Shown: positions 15,065 to 22,666 of the stretch, one piece after another
Layout of the letters: each line of letters begins with the position of its first letter
Numbering within the stretch: the first letter of the stretch is position 1
Source: JAZGER01 sp036480335
GTDB taxonomy: Bacteria; Pseudomonadota; Gammaproteobacteria; DSM-19610
Assembly: GCA_036480335.1 (NCBI GenBank)
Contig: JAZGGH010000117.1
Coordinates: 1 to 28,059 of the forward strand
Length of the DNA stretch: 28,059 bases
Reading direction: 5' to 3'
Notes under the pieces: generated by a model
Databases searched by the model: none
The model's input: the letters and a program-made list of their open reading frames with translations, nothing else
What the model was told of the DNA's origin: nothing
Made by a program: the position numbers and the translations under genes

Positions 15065-16183
15065 ATGACTGCTTCAATCGAACAGTATGCGGCAAGGGGT
15101 GTTCGCTCATTGCAACCCTATATTCCTGGCAAGCCGGTTAGCGAGCTGCAGCGAGAATACGGGATTGAGCAGATTATCAAACTGGCCTCGAATGAAAATC
15201 CGCTTGGGCCTTCCCCTGCAGTGCTGGATGCGATTCGTGCAACTTTACCGGATCTTGCCTGCTACCCGGATGGCAATGGCTTTGATCTGAAGGTAGCGCT
15301 TGCAACAAAACTCGACATCCCGACTGAGTGGATCACACTCGGTAATGGCTCCAACGATATTCTGGAACTGGTTGCGCGCGCCTTTCTGACGTCGGATACA
15401 GCGGCTGTGTATTCACAATATGCCTTTGCAGTGTACCCGATGGTTACCCAGGCGATTGGTGCAAAAGCCTGTGTGGCAGCAGCGCATGATGGTCATGACG
15501 GACCGGCATGGGGGCATGACCTGAAAGCAATGGCGGCGTTGGTAACGGATGCAACCCGGGTCGTTTTTGTGGCCAATCCAAACAATCCGACAGGTACCTG
15601 GTTAGCCTCGAATATGTTGCGCAACTTCATAGAAAATCTGCCAACACATCTGATCATTGTGATCGATGAAGCCTATTTCGAATATATTGATGAAGCTGAT
15701 TACCCGAACACGCTCGACTGGATCAGTGAATTTCCTAATCTCCTCGTTACCCGAACCTTTTCCAAGGCCTACGGACTGGCCGGCCTCAGAGTAGGCTACG
15801 GTATTTGTCAGCCGGAAATGGCTGACTTGCTGAACCGTGTACGCCAACCATTCAATGTGAATCAACCTGCGCTGGTCGCTGCGGCGGCGGCACTTGCCGA
15901 TGATGCGCATCTTCACAAGAGTGTTTCTCTGAATCGTGCTTCACTGCGCATGCTTGAACAATCTTTCGAGCAACTTGGCCTGGACTATATTCCATCTGTG
16001 GGTAATTTTATCGCAGTGAATGTTGGTCAGGATGCTGCACAGATTTATGCGGATCTGCTGCGCGAAGGTGTGATTGTGCGCCCGGTTAATAACTATGACA
16101 TGCCTGAATACTTGCGCATCAGTACCGGTAATGAGTGGCAAAACAAACGTTTTATCGAAGCGCTGACGAAGGTGATCCGATGA
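15065..16183 (+). CDS. hisC: Histidinol-phosphate / aromatic aminotransferase
   Basis: A 372-residue class I/II PLP aminotransferase of the HisC family. IIKLASNENPLGPSPAVLDA starts the substrate region. VFVANPNNPTGTW holds the conserved Asn, VIDEAYFEY the Asp/Tyr pair, and TRTFSKAYGLAGLRVGYG the PLP lysine. HisC enzymes transaminate imidazole-acetol phosphate in histidine synthesis, and many also accept aromatic keto acids. Its position between pheA and tyrA, away from any his operon, suggests a role in the last step of phenylalanine and tyrosine formation, as proposed for the equivalent gene in the pseudomonad supraoperon. Its stop overlaps the tyrA start (ATGA). Confidence 0.94.
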   Translation: MTASIEQYAARGVRSLQPYIPGKPVSELQREYGIEQIIKLASNENPLGPSPAVLDAIRATLPDLACYPDGNGFDLKVALATKLDIPTEWITLGNGSNDILELVARAFLTSDTAAVYSQYAFAVYPMVTQAIGAKACVAAAHDGHDGPAWGHDLKAMAALVTDATRVVFVANPNNPTGTWLASNMLRNFIENLPTHLIIVIDEAYFEYIDEADYPNTLDWISEFPNLLVTRTFSKAYGLAGLRVGYGICQPEMADLLNRVRQPFNVNQPALVAAAAALADDAHLHKSVSLNRASLRMLEQSFEQLGLDYIPSVGNFIAVNVGQDAAQIYADLLREGVIVRPVNNYDMPEYLRISTGNEWQNKRFIEALTKVIR

Positions 16184-17043
16184 TTGGCCATTTGTGTGTC
16201 ATCGGCGTGGGTCTGATCGGCGGATCATTTGCTCGAGCCCTGCGCGATGCGGGACAGGTTGAAACCGTAACCGGTTGTGGTCGAAATGAAGAACATCTGC
16301 AGCGAGCGGTAGAGCTGGGAGTGATTGATCGCTATGATTGCCAGATTGAAAAAGCAGTCGCAGAGGCAGATTTGATTTTTATATCTGTACCATTGGGCGC
16401 TATGCGGGCAGTGTTCGAGGCTATGCGTGGGCATTTGAAAGCTGGTGCAATTGTTACCGATGCGGGTAGCGTTAAGGCGAGTGTTGTGCGCGATCTTGAG
16501 CAGGTGTTTGCCTCAGTCCCCGATTTTTTTGTACCTGGGCATCCGATTGCTGGCACGGAAAATAGCGGTGTCGATGCATCGTTTTCGACCTTGTACCAAA
16601 ACAGGAAGGTTATTTTAACGCCGCTCGAAACGACCAATACGGATGCGCTTGCCACCGTCAGTCGTCTCTGGCAGGCTACTGGGGCACATGTGACACAGAT
16701 GACGGTTGTACATCATGATGCAGTATTGGCGGCTACCAGTCATCTTCCGCATGTGCTGGCATTTGCACTGGTTGAAAGCCTGACACGGCTGCCGGAATCA
16801 GACGATGTTTTTCAGTATGCCGCTGGTGGGTTTAGGGATTTTACCCGGATTGCGTCCAGTGATCCAGTTATGTGGCGCGATATCTGCCTGGCTAACAAAC
16901 AAGCCATTGTCGCGATGATAGACCAGTATGCGCTAGATCTTGGTACGTTGAAATCCGCCATTGAGGATGAAGACAGCGAACAGTTACAGGCACTGTTTCT
17001 CAAGGCAAAACAGACACGCGATGCGTTCATTAAACAGGTTTGA
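16180..17043 (+). CDS. tyrA: Prephenate (arogenate/cyclohexadienyl) dehydrogenase
   Basis: A 287-residue protein when begun at the ATG at 16180, which overlaps the hisC stop as ATGA. An in-frame ATG 45 bp earlier lies inside hisC and is unlikely. The NAD-binding motif is VIGVGLIGGSFARAL at residues 6-20. The family-typical ITDAGSVK-like stretch (IVTDAGSVKASV), PGHPIAGTENSGVDA and FRDFTRIASSDP follow. It oxidises prephenate or arogenate toward tyrosine. No chorismate mutase domain is attached. In some pseudomonads tyrA is fused to aroA; here the two remain separate with a 7-bp gap. Confidence 0.95.
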   Translation: MIGHLCVIGVGLIGGSFARALRDAGQVETVTGCGRNEEHLQRAVELGVIDRYDCQIEKAVAEADLIFISVPLGAMRAVFEAMRGHLKAGAIVTDAGSVKASVVRDLEQVFASVPDFFVPGHPIAGTENSGVDASFSTLYQNRKVILTPLETTNTDALATVSRLWQATGAHVTQMTVVHHDAVLAATSHLPHVLAFALVESLTRLPESDDVFQYAAGGFRDFTRIASSDPVMWRDICLANKQAIVAMIDQYALDLGTLKSAIEDEDSEQLQALFLKAKQTRDAFIKQV

Positions 17044-17050
17044 TAAATTC

Positions 17051-18367
17051 ATGAGTCATAACGAAAATATTCAGTTCACAGTTGAAGCGGGAGGCAGTTT
17101 GCAGGGCAGCCTGCGTGTCGCCGGTGACAAATCCATTTCTCATCGTTCTATTATTCTGGGTTCGATCGCTGAGGGTATTACTGAAGCTAACGGATTTCTG
17201 GAAGGTGAAGACAGCCTCGCGACGTTGGCAGCATTCAGAGCGATGGGCGTTAGAATAGAAGGGCCTTATGAGGGCCATGTGCGCGTACATGGCGTCGGTT
17301 TGCATGGTTTGCAGTCGCCGGGGCAGCCGCTGGATCTGGGTAATTCAGGTACCTCCATGCGCCTGTTGTCTGGCATGTTGGCCGGGCAGGCGTTCGATAC
17401 TGTGCTGGTTGGTGATGAATCTTTGATGAGTCGTCCGATGCGTCGGGTGACCGAGCCCTTGATGACCATGGGCGCGAAAATTGAAACCACTGCATCAGGT
17501 TCTGCGCCACTGAAAATATCCGGCGGGCATTCCCTGAAAGCCATTGATTATCAGATGCCGATGGCTAGCGCTCAGGTGAAATCCTGTTGCCTGCTTGCTG
17601 GCCTATATGCGCAGGGAAAAACCTGTGTACATGAACCGGCGCCAACCCGCGATCATACAGAACGCATGTTAACCGGCATGGGTTATCCGCTTGAGCGTCG
17701 TGATGGCAGCGTCTGTCTTGAAGGCGCTGGGAGACTGCAGGGAATTACCATTGATATACCGGCGGATATCTCATCGGCTGCATTTTTTATGGTGGGTGCC
17801 TGTATTGCGCCGGATTCTGATCTGTTGCTCGAACAGGTCGGGATCAATCCAACACGTACCGGTATATTGCAGATTCTGGAATTGATGGGTGCCGATATTC
17901 AGCTATTGAATCAGCGTCAAACCGGTGGTGAACCGGTGGCTGATATCCGCGTTAAAACGTCTGCATTGAAAGGTATTCATATCCCCGCAGAACTTGTGCC
18001 GCTGGCGATTGATGAATTCCCTGTTCTGTTTGTCGCTGCTGCTTGCGCCGAAGGTGAAACTGTCCTGACCGGGGCCGAAGAGTTACGTGTTAAGGAAAGT
18101 GACCGGATTCAGGTGATGGCTGATGGGCTGACGGCGCTGGGTATTGATGCCAGGCCGACTGCTGATGGAATGGTGATTCAGGGTGGCAAATTGCGGGGTG
18201 GACAGGTCGTCAGTCAGGGTGATCACCGTATTGCAATGGCTTTTGCAATGGCTGCGCTGCGTGCTACCAGTACAATTGTTATTGATGATTGTGCAAATGT
18301 TCGCACATCTTTTCCTGATTTCATTTCACTGGCTAGCGCTGCCGGCCTGAGAGTTTCCATTGACTGA
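17051..18367 (+). CDS. aroA: 3-phosphoshikimate 1-carboxyvinyltransferase (EPSP synthase), class II type
   Basis: A 438-residue EPSP synthase when begun at 17051, seven bases after tyrA. The frame is open further upstream inside tyrA but that would add 30 unconserved residues. Motifs are AGDKSISHRS (24-33), LDLGNSGTSMRLL (94-106), SLMSRPMRRVTEPL (124-137), APTRDHTERML, and the C-terminal ELRVKESDRI and GDHRIAMAFAMAAL. DKSISHRS and RPMxR are class II signatures; class I enzymes such as that of E. coli read GSKSVSNRALLLA and GNAGTAMRPL. The conserved Gly of the phosphate loop is kept. It joins shikimate-3-phosphate and PEP in the sixth step (EPSP formation) of the shikimate pathway. The downstream cmk overlaps it by 8 bp. 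Confidence 0.97.
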   Translation: MSHNENIQFTVEAGGSLQGSLRVAGDKSISHRSIILGSIAEGITEANGFLEGEDSLATLAAFRAMGVRIEGPYEGHVRVHGVGLHGLQSPGQPLDLGNSGTSMRLLSGMLAGQAFDTVLVGDESLMSRPMRRVTEPLMTMGAKIETTASGSAPLKISGGHSLKAIDYQMPMASAQVKSCCLLAGLYAQGKTCVHEPAPTRDHTERMLTGMGYPLERRDGSVCLEGAGRLQGITIDIPADISSAAFFMVGACIAPDSDLLLEQVGINPTRTGILQILELMGADIQLLNQRQTGGEPVADIRVKTSALKGIHIPAELVPLAIDEFPVLFVAAACAEGETVLTGAEELRVKESDRIQVMADGLTALGIDARPTADGMVIQGGKLRGGQVVSQGDHRIAMAFAMAALRATSTIVIDDCANVRTSFPDFISLASAAGLRVSID

Positions 18368-19049
18368 AAATAATTCTCCTACTGTTATCACCATAGATGG
18401 CCCTAGTGGTTCCGGAAAAGGAACCATAAGTCGTTTGCTAGCCAAAGAACTGGGCTTCCGTTTTCTTGACAGCGGTGCGCTCTATCGTTTGCTAGCGCTG
18501 GAAGCCAGCAGGCAGGGTATCTCGCTTGATGATGAAGCTGGGCTGGTTGCTGTTGCTACTGAACTGAATTTTACTTTCCCTGCAGAGGCGATGGAAGATC
18601 AGGTATTGCTTTTTGATGAAGATGTGACTCTCAAGATTCGCACCGAGTCTATCGGTGGCAAGGCCTCCAGGGTAGCGGTGCTTGTGGGCGTGAGAGAAGC
18701 ATTATTGAACAGGCAGCGGGGCTTCGCTACATTGCCCGGACTGGTTGCCGATGGTCGGGATATGGGTACCATTGTTTTTCCCAATGCGCAGGCCAAGCTG
18801 TTTCTCACTGCCAGCTCCGAGGAGCGCGCCAGAAGACGCTACCAACAGTTGACTGAAAAAGGTGTTTCTTCGAATTATGACAGTATTTTGCAGGAAATCA
18901 TTGCCCGCGATGAACGTGATAGTAACCGCTCGGTTGCGCCACTGGCGGCTGCTGATGACGCCCTGGAAATTGATACAAGCGGTATCAATGCTAATGCTGT
19001 TCTGACGCAGGTGCGTGAATTTGTTAAGCCACGAATCAATCAAGTTTAA
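18360..19049 (+). CDS. cmk: Cytidylate kinase
   Basis: A 229-residue CMP/dCMP kinase of normal length. The P-loop GPSGSGKGTISRLLA (about 14-28) follows VITID. DSGALYRLLAL, the VADGRDMGTIVFPNA nucleotide-binding stretch and KLFLTASSEERARRRYQQL are conserved. It phosphorylates CMP and dCMP for nucleotide supply. The start codon is TTG at 18360, overlapping the aroA end by 8 bp; no in-frame ATG exists nearby, and the translated N-terminus fits the family. The TTG and overlap imply coupled, reduced initiation. It is followed by 361 bp before rpsA. Confidence 0.95.
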   Translation: MTENNSPTVITIDGPSGSGKGTISRLLAKELGFRFLDSGALYRLLALEASRQGISLDDEAGLVAVATELNFTFPAEAMEDQVLLFDEDVTLKIRTESIGGKASRVAVLVGVREALLNRQRGFATLPGLVADGRDMGTIVFPNAQAKLFLTASSEERARRRYQQLTEKGVSSNYDSILQEIIARDERDSNRSVAPLAAADDALEIDTSGINANAVLTQVREFVKPRINQV

Positions 19050-19410
19050 CAATGCCTCAAGGTAGAAATTTAATCAAGTTTATTCTATAACTGATTGTTA
19101 TTAATAAATAATTACACTTAAGTTTCGTTTGTTTCTGGCATGCAGACAGTTTTTAATTGCATTTCGGCGTTTTTCCGAGTGTTGCTGGAATCCATTATCG
19201 CTGCATTAATCTGAAGTATAAGGCGATTTCAGTGATTTTAGCCGGTGATTAAGCTATAATCATTGGCTTATATTGGCGTTGTGTGCTTTTTCAGCGTTAT
19301 TTCTTTTAATAAACACATTGCTGTGTCTGATATTTCTGGTGTTTTCAGAGATTGTGAACAGTATTTTTTGAGAGTGTGGCCGCATTGCTGGCTGCAAGGA
19401 TTTTACACCC
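19050..19410 (+). other. rpsA leader / intergenic region
   Basis: 361 AT-rich bases with no coding frame recognised. It should hold the rpsA promoter and the leader through which S1 represses its own translation in enterobacteria. A perfect TATAAT lies at 19255-19260. I could not identify the S1 autoregulatory fold by eye. Confidence 0.5.
19255..19260 (+). promoter_or_regulatory. Candidate -10 element of an rpsA promoter
   Basis: TATAAT is a consensus hexamer, but no good -35 lies at 16-18 bp. It would give a leader of roughly 145 nt before the rpsA start. Confidence 0.35.
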
Positions 19411-21093
19411 ATGACTGAAAGTTTTGCAGAATTATTTGAAGAAAGCCTGGCGAATAAAGAAATGCGTCCAGGCACCATTGTTCCCGGTACTGTGGTTGAT
19501 ATCCAGTCCGATATGGTTATTGTTAATGCTGGTCTCAAATCGGAGGGCGTGATACCGATTGAGCAGTTTAAGAACAGTCAGGGTGAGCTTGAAGTTGTTG
19601 TCGGCGATGTTGTGGATGTGTCTCTCGACGCTGTTGAAGACGGTTTTGGTGCTACCCGTTTATCTCGTGAAAAAGCCAAGCGCGCCCAGGTCTGGATACG
19701 TCTGGAAGCTGCATCTGAAGCGGGCGAAGTCGTCAAGGGTATTATCAGTGGCAAGGTTAAGGGTGGCTTTACTGTCGATATCGAAGATATCCGTGCCTTC
19801 CTGCCAGGCTCGCTGGTAGATGTGCGTCCGGTTCGTGATACCACCTATCTCGAAGGCAAGGAACTCGAATTCAAGGTAATCAAGCTTGATCAGCGCCGTA
19901 ACAATGTCGTTGTTTCCCGTCGCGCTGTGGTTGAAACTGAATACAGTGCCGAGCGTGAAGCGCTGCTCGAAGGTTTGCAGGAAGGTGCAGTGGTCAAGGG
20001 TATCGTTAAGAACCTGACCGATTACGGTGTGTTTGTTGATCTGGGCGGTATTGATGGGCTGTTGCATATCACCGATATGGCCTGGAAGCGGGTCAAGCAT
20101 CCTTCGGAAATTGTCACTGTTGGTGACGAGCTTGAAGTCAAGGTGCTCAAATTTGACCGTGAGCGTAACCGTGTTTCGCTGGGTCTGAAACAGCTGGGTC
20201 AGGATCCATGGGCGGATCTGGCACGTCGCTACCCCGAACACAAGCGTCTGTTCGGCAAGGTGGCCAATATTGCTGACTACGGCTGCTTCGTTGAAATTGA
20301 AGAAGGTGTTGAAGGTCTGGTGCATGTGTCTGAAATGGACTGGACAAACAAGAATGTCAATCCTGCCAAGGTAGTACACATTGGTCAGGAAGTTGAAGTC
20401 ATGGTGTTGGACATCGACGAAGAACGTCGCCGTATCTCACTGGGTATGAAACAGTGTTATGCGAATCCGTGGGAAGCTTTCTCTGCTACTCATAACCGCG
20501 GCGATCACGTCAAGGGTCAGATCAAGTCGATTACCGATTTCGGTATTTTCATCGGTCTGGACGGTGGTATCGATGGCCTGATTCATCTGTCAGATATTTC
20601 CTGGAATGACGAAAGTGAAGAGAGTGTCCGCAATTTCTCGAAGGGTGATGAACTCGAAGCTGTGGTGCTTTCAGTGGATGCAGAGCGTGAGAGAATTTCC
20701 TTAGGGATCAAACAACTTGAAAAAGATCCTTTTGCCAGTTTCTCAGCAGAAAATGCTAAAGGAAGTCTGGTCAAGGGCGTTATAAAAGAAGTCGATGCCA
20801 AGATGGCGATTGTTGAACTGGCTGATGGCGTAGAAGGTATTCTTCGCGCTTCCGAGCTGGACCGTGATCGTGTCGAGGACGCCCGTACTGTACTGACTGT
20901 AGGTCAGGAAATCGAGGCTAAATATATGGGTGTCGACAGGAAGAATCGTGCTGTCTCTCTCTCTATCAAGGCGAAAGACAATGACGAGGAAGCCGCTGCT
21001 CTGCAGGAATTCAGTCGTGGCAGTAGTACTGTTTCAACCGGTACACGACTTGGTGATGTCCTGAAAGAGCAACTGGAGAACAAAGGTGACTAG
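19411..21093 (+). CDS. rpsA: 30S ribosomal protein S1
   Basis: A 560-residue S1 protein with six S1 (OB-fold) repeats, matching the E. coli form (557). Approximate positions are 20-88, 105-172, 190-258, 275-345, 360-432 and 446-515. The canonical form is clearest in repeat 3 (GIVKNLTDYGVFVDLGGIDG then LLHITDMAWKRVKHPSE) and repeats 4 and 5. The first two repeats, which bind the ribosome via S2, are more divergent, as usual. S1 brings mRNAs with weak Shine-Dalgarno sequences to the 30S subunit. The AAGGA site lies 11 nt from the ATG. The gene order cmk-rpsA-ihfB is conserved in gammaproteobacteria. Confidence 0.98.
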   Translation: MTESFAELFEESLANKEMRPGTIVPGTVVDIQSDMVIVNAGLKSEGVIPIEQFKNSQGELEVVVGDVVDVSLDAVEDGFGATRLSREKAKRAQVWIRLEAASEAGEVVKGIISGKVKGGFTVDIEDIRAFLPGSLVDVRPVRDTTYLEGKELEFKVIKLDQRRNNVVVSRRAVVETEYSAEREALLEGLQEGAVVKGIVKNLTDYGVFVDLGGIDGLLHITDMAWKRVKHPSEIVTVGDELEVKVLKFDRERNRVSLGLKQLGQDPWADLARRYPEHKRLFGKVANIADYGCFVEIEEGVEGLVHVSEMDWTNKNVNPAKVVHIGQEVEVMVLDIDEERRRISLGMKQCYANPWEAFSATHNRGDHVKGQIKSITDFGIFIGLDGGIDGLIHLSDISWNDESEESVRNFSKGDELEAVVLSVDAERERISLGIKQLEKDPFASFSAENAKGSLVKGVIKEVDAKMAIVELADGVEGILRASELDRDRVEDARTVLTVGQEIEAKYMGVDRKNRAVSLSIKAKDNDEEAAALQEFSRGSSTVSTGTRLGDVLKEQLENKGD

Positions 21094-21104
21094 TTCATGA
21101 CGTG

Positions 21105-21135
21105 AGCTGGTCTTAATTAAAGGATTAAGCCGGCT
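21105..21135 (+). other. Imperfect stem-loop between rpsA and ihfB
   Basis: AGCTGGTCTTAAT (21105-21117) pairs with ATTAAGCCGGCT (21124-21135) with one bulge/mismatch around a 6-base loop. No T-run follows. It could attenuate read-through from rpsA into ihfB or stabilise the rpsA transcript. Confidence 0.4.
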
Positions 21136-21169
21136 AGACGTTTCTGGTTAGCAATCAGGGGACAGGATT

Positions 21170-21508
21170 ATGACGAAGTCTGAATTAATTGAAATTTTGG
21201 CAACAAAGAACGGCCATTTGAATCACAAGGATGTGGAGCTGGCCGTGAAAGGTTTGCTGGAACAGATGAGTCAATCCCTGTCTACTGGTGAAAGAATTGA
21301 AATTCGTGGCTTTGGCAGTTTCTCACTTCACTATCGGCCACCACGGATGGGTCGTAATCCGAAAACCGGTGAATCGGTTGCCCTGGCAGCGAAATATGTA
21401 CCGCATTTCAAGCCAGGCAAGGAATTACGCGAACGGGTTGATTTCAGCCATAAACCGGCTGAAAACAGTGAGGCATCTCGGAATGTTTTTAATCCGGCCA
21501 GAAGCTGA
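21170..21508 (+). CDS. ihfB: Integration host factor subunit beta
   Basis: A 112-residue HU/IHF-family DNA-bending protein. MTKSELIEILATKN at the start and the beta-arm stretch RIEIRGFGSFSLHYRPPRMGRNPKTGESV are diagnostic of IHF-beta, including the RNPKTG tip with the intercalating Pro. It is about 10-18 residues longer than typical because of a polar C-terminal extension after ELRERVDF. With IHF-alpha it bends DNA by about 160 degrees at specific sites for recombination, replication and transcription control. The order rpsA-ihfB is standard. A strong terminator follows. Confidence 0.95.
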   Translation: MTKSELIEILATKNGHLNHKDVELAVKGLLEQMSQSLSTGERIEIRGFGSFSLHYRPPRMGRNPKTGESVALAAKYVPHFKPGKELRERVDFSHKPAENSEASRNVFNPARS

Positions 21509-21528
21509 TCAGGTTTTCGTAACCAGAT

Positions 21529-21561
21529 AAAAACAGGATCTTCGGATCCTGTTTTTTTTTT
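21529..21561 (+). terminator. Rho-independent terminator after ihfB
   Basis: ACAGGATC (21533-21540), a TTCG tetraloop and GATCCTGT (21545-21552) form a perfect 8-bp stem followed by a 10-T run. It closes the gyrA-to-ihfB cluster. Confidence 0.92.
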
Positions 21562-21587
21562 GATATCACCTTGTGTCATCGTATAAT
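21560..21587 (+). promoter_or_regulatory. Sigma-70 promoter of lapA-pyrF
   Basis: TTGATA (21560-21565), a 16-bp spacer and a perfect TATAAT (21582-21587). The -35 begins in the T-run of the ihfB terminator. Transcription would start near 21594, about 24 nt before the lapA ATG, with AAAGG as ribosome site. Confidence 0.75.
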
Positions 21588-21617
21588 AGGGAACAGTTAA
21601 TACAAAAGGTTCCTGTT

Positions 21618-21902
21618 ATGAAACGTCTTCTCGGATTTTTATCATTGCTTATACTGGTTGCGCTTGGGCTGTCTTTCGCTCTGCTGAATTCAGAACCGGT
21701 GTTACTGGATTACTATTTTGACAAGCAGGAAATACCCCTGTCTCTATTACTGGTTGGTGCGCTGGCAGTGGGTGCACTGCTGGGAGTACTCGCCAGCACC
21801 GGTATTTTGTTCAGACAAAAGCGCAAGGCCTCAAAGCTGAATCGTCAGGTGGTTTCTCTGGAAAAGGAAGTGCTTAAATCCAGCGAAACGGCGCTTAAAT
21901 AA
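21618..21902 (+). CDS. lapA: LapA-domain inner-membrane protein
   Basis: A 94-residue protein when started at the ATG at 21618, 8 nt after AAAGG. An earlier in-frame ATG would fall upstream of the predicted transcription start. Two membrane segments are evident (about 5-22 and 42-62), joined by a short periplasmic stretch containing NSEPVLLDYYFDKQEIPLSL. The LapA (DUF1049) domain covers both. A basic, helical cytoplasmic tail follows (RQKRKASKLNRQVVSLEKE), likely coiled coil. In E. coli LapA acts with LapB to control LPS synthesis through LpxC turnover. Here no lapB follows; pyrF starts in the stop codon (TAATG). Confidence 0.88.
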   Translation: MKRLLGFLSLLILVALGLSFALLNSEPVLLDYYFDKQEIPLSLLLVGALAVGALLGVLASTGILFRQKRKASKLNRQVVSLEKEVLKSSETALK

Positions 21903-22609
21903 TGGCTGCCTCCAAACCCGCTGCCCCTGTTATTGTTGCGCTCGACTATGCCTCTGCAAATCAAGCACTGGCTTTTGTGGATCGGGTATCACCGCAAAGC
22001 TGCCAGCTAAAAATTGGCAAGGAACTGTTTACCAGAGAAGGGCCTGAACTGGTAAAGAAAGTGATCGAACGCGGTTTCAGGGTTTTTCTCGATCTCAAAT
22101 TTCATGATATTCCCAACACCGTGGCGCGTGCCTGTGCCGCTGCTGCAGACCTGGGTGTCTGGATGATCAACGTGCATGCCTCTGGTGGCACCGTCATGAT
22201 GGAAGCGGCCCGTAAGGAGCTGGAGCAGTTTGGTGATGACCGCCCCAGACTGATTGCCGTTACCGTCCTGACCAGCATGGATGAGAGGCAGCTTCATCAG
22301 GTGGGTGTGTCCGGGCAGGTTGATGAACAGGTGAATCGACTGGCTGCGTTAACGGCAAATGCCGGGCTTGACGGTGTAGTCTGTTCATCGCTGGAAGTTG
22401 CCGGGTTACGTCAGGCAAGGGGCGATAATTTTCTTCTGGTAACGCCGGGTATTCGTCCACAGGGAGCAGCGGAAGATGATCAATCAAGAATAATGACACC
22501 GGCGGATGCCATGGCTGCCGGATCAGATTATCTGGTGATAGGTCGGCCGATTACTCAGGCAGAAAATCCAGCTGAGGTATTGGCAGAAATCAACCGGACG
22601 TTAGAGTAA
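21902..22609 (+). CDS. pyrF: Orotidine 5'-phosphate decarboxylase
   Basis: A 235-residue TIM-barrel enzyme of normal length. The PyrF signature FLDLKFHDIPNTV (about 62-74) contains the catalytic Asp-Lys-Asp network. IVALDYASANQALAFVD opens the barrel, KIGKELFTREGPELV carries substrate contacts, and LLVTPGIRPQGAAEDDQSRI plus YLVIGRPITQAENP form the phosphate-binding end. It converts OMP to UMP in pyrimidine synthesis. Start and stop of lapA and pyrF overlap by one base, so the genes are coupled. It is convergent with the large surface-protein gene, with 57 bp between and no clear terminator. Confidence 0.97.
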   Translation: MAASKPAAPVIVALDYASANQALAFVDRVSPQSCQLKIGKELFTREGPELVKKVIERGFRVFLDLKFHDIPNTVARACAAAADLGVWMINVHASGGTVMMEAARKELEQFGDDRPRLIAVTVLTSMDERQLHQVGVSGQVDEQVNRLAALTANAGLDGVVCSSLEVAGLRQARGDNFLLVTPGIRPQGAAEDDQSRIMTPADAMAAGSDYLVIGRPITQAENPAEVLAEINRTLE

Positions 22610-22666
22610 TAGGCACACCCGAGATACTTTACCGATACGGTTTCCTGATCTATTCATCTGTTCGTA

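Noticed and set aside
16135..16179. Upstream in-frame start for tyrA
   Set aside because: The extra 15 residues lie within hisC coding sequence and the NAD-binding motif begins right after the ATG at 16180.
19660..20379. 239-codon minus-strand open frame
   Set aside because: It is a shadow of rpsA, whose six S1 repeats explain the sequence on the other strand.
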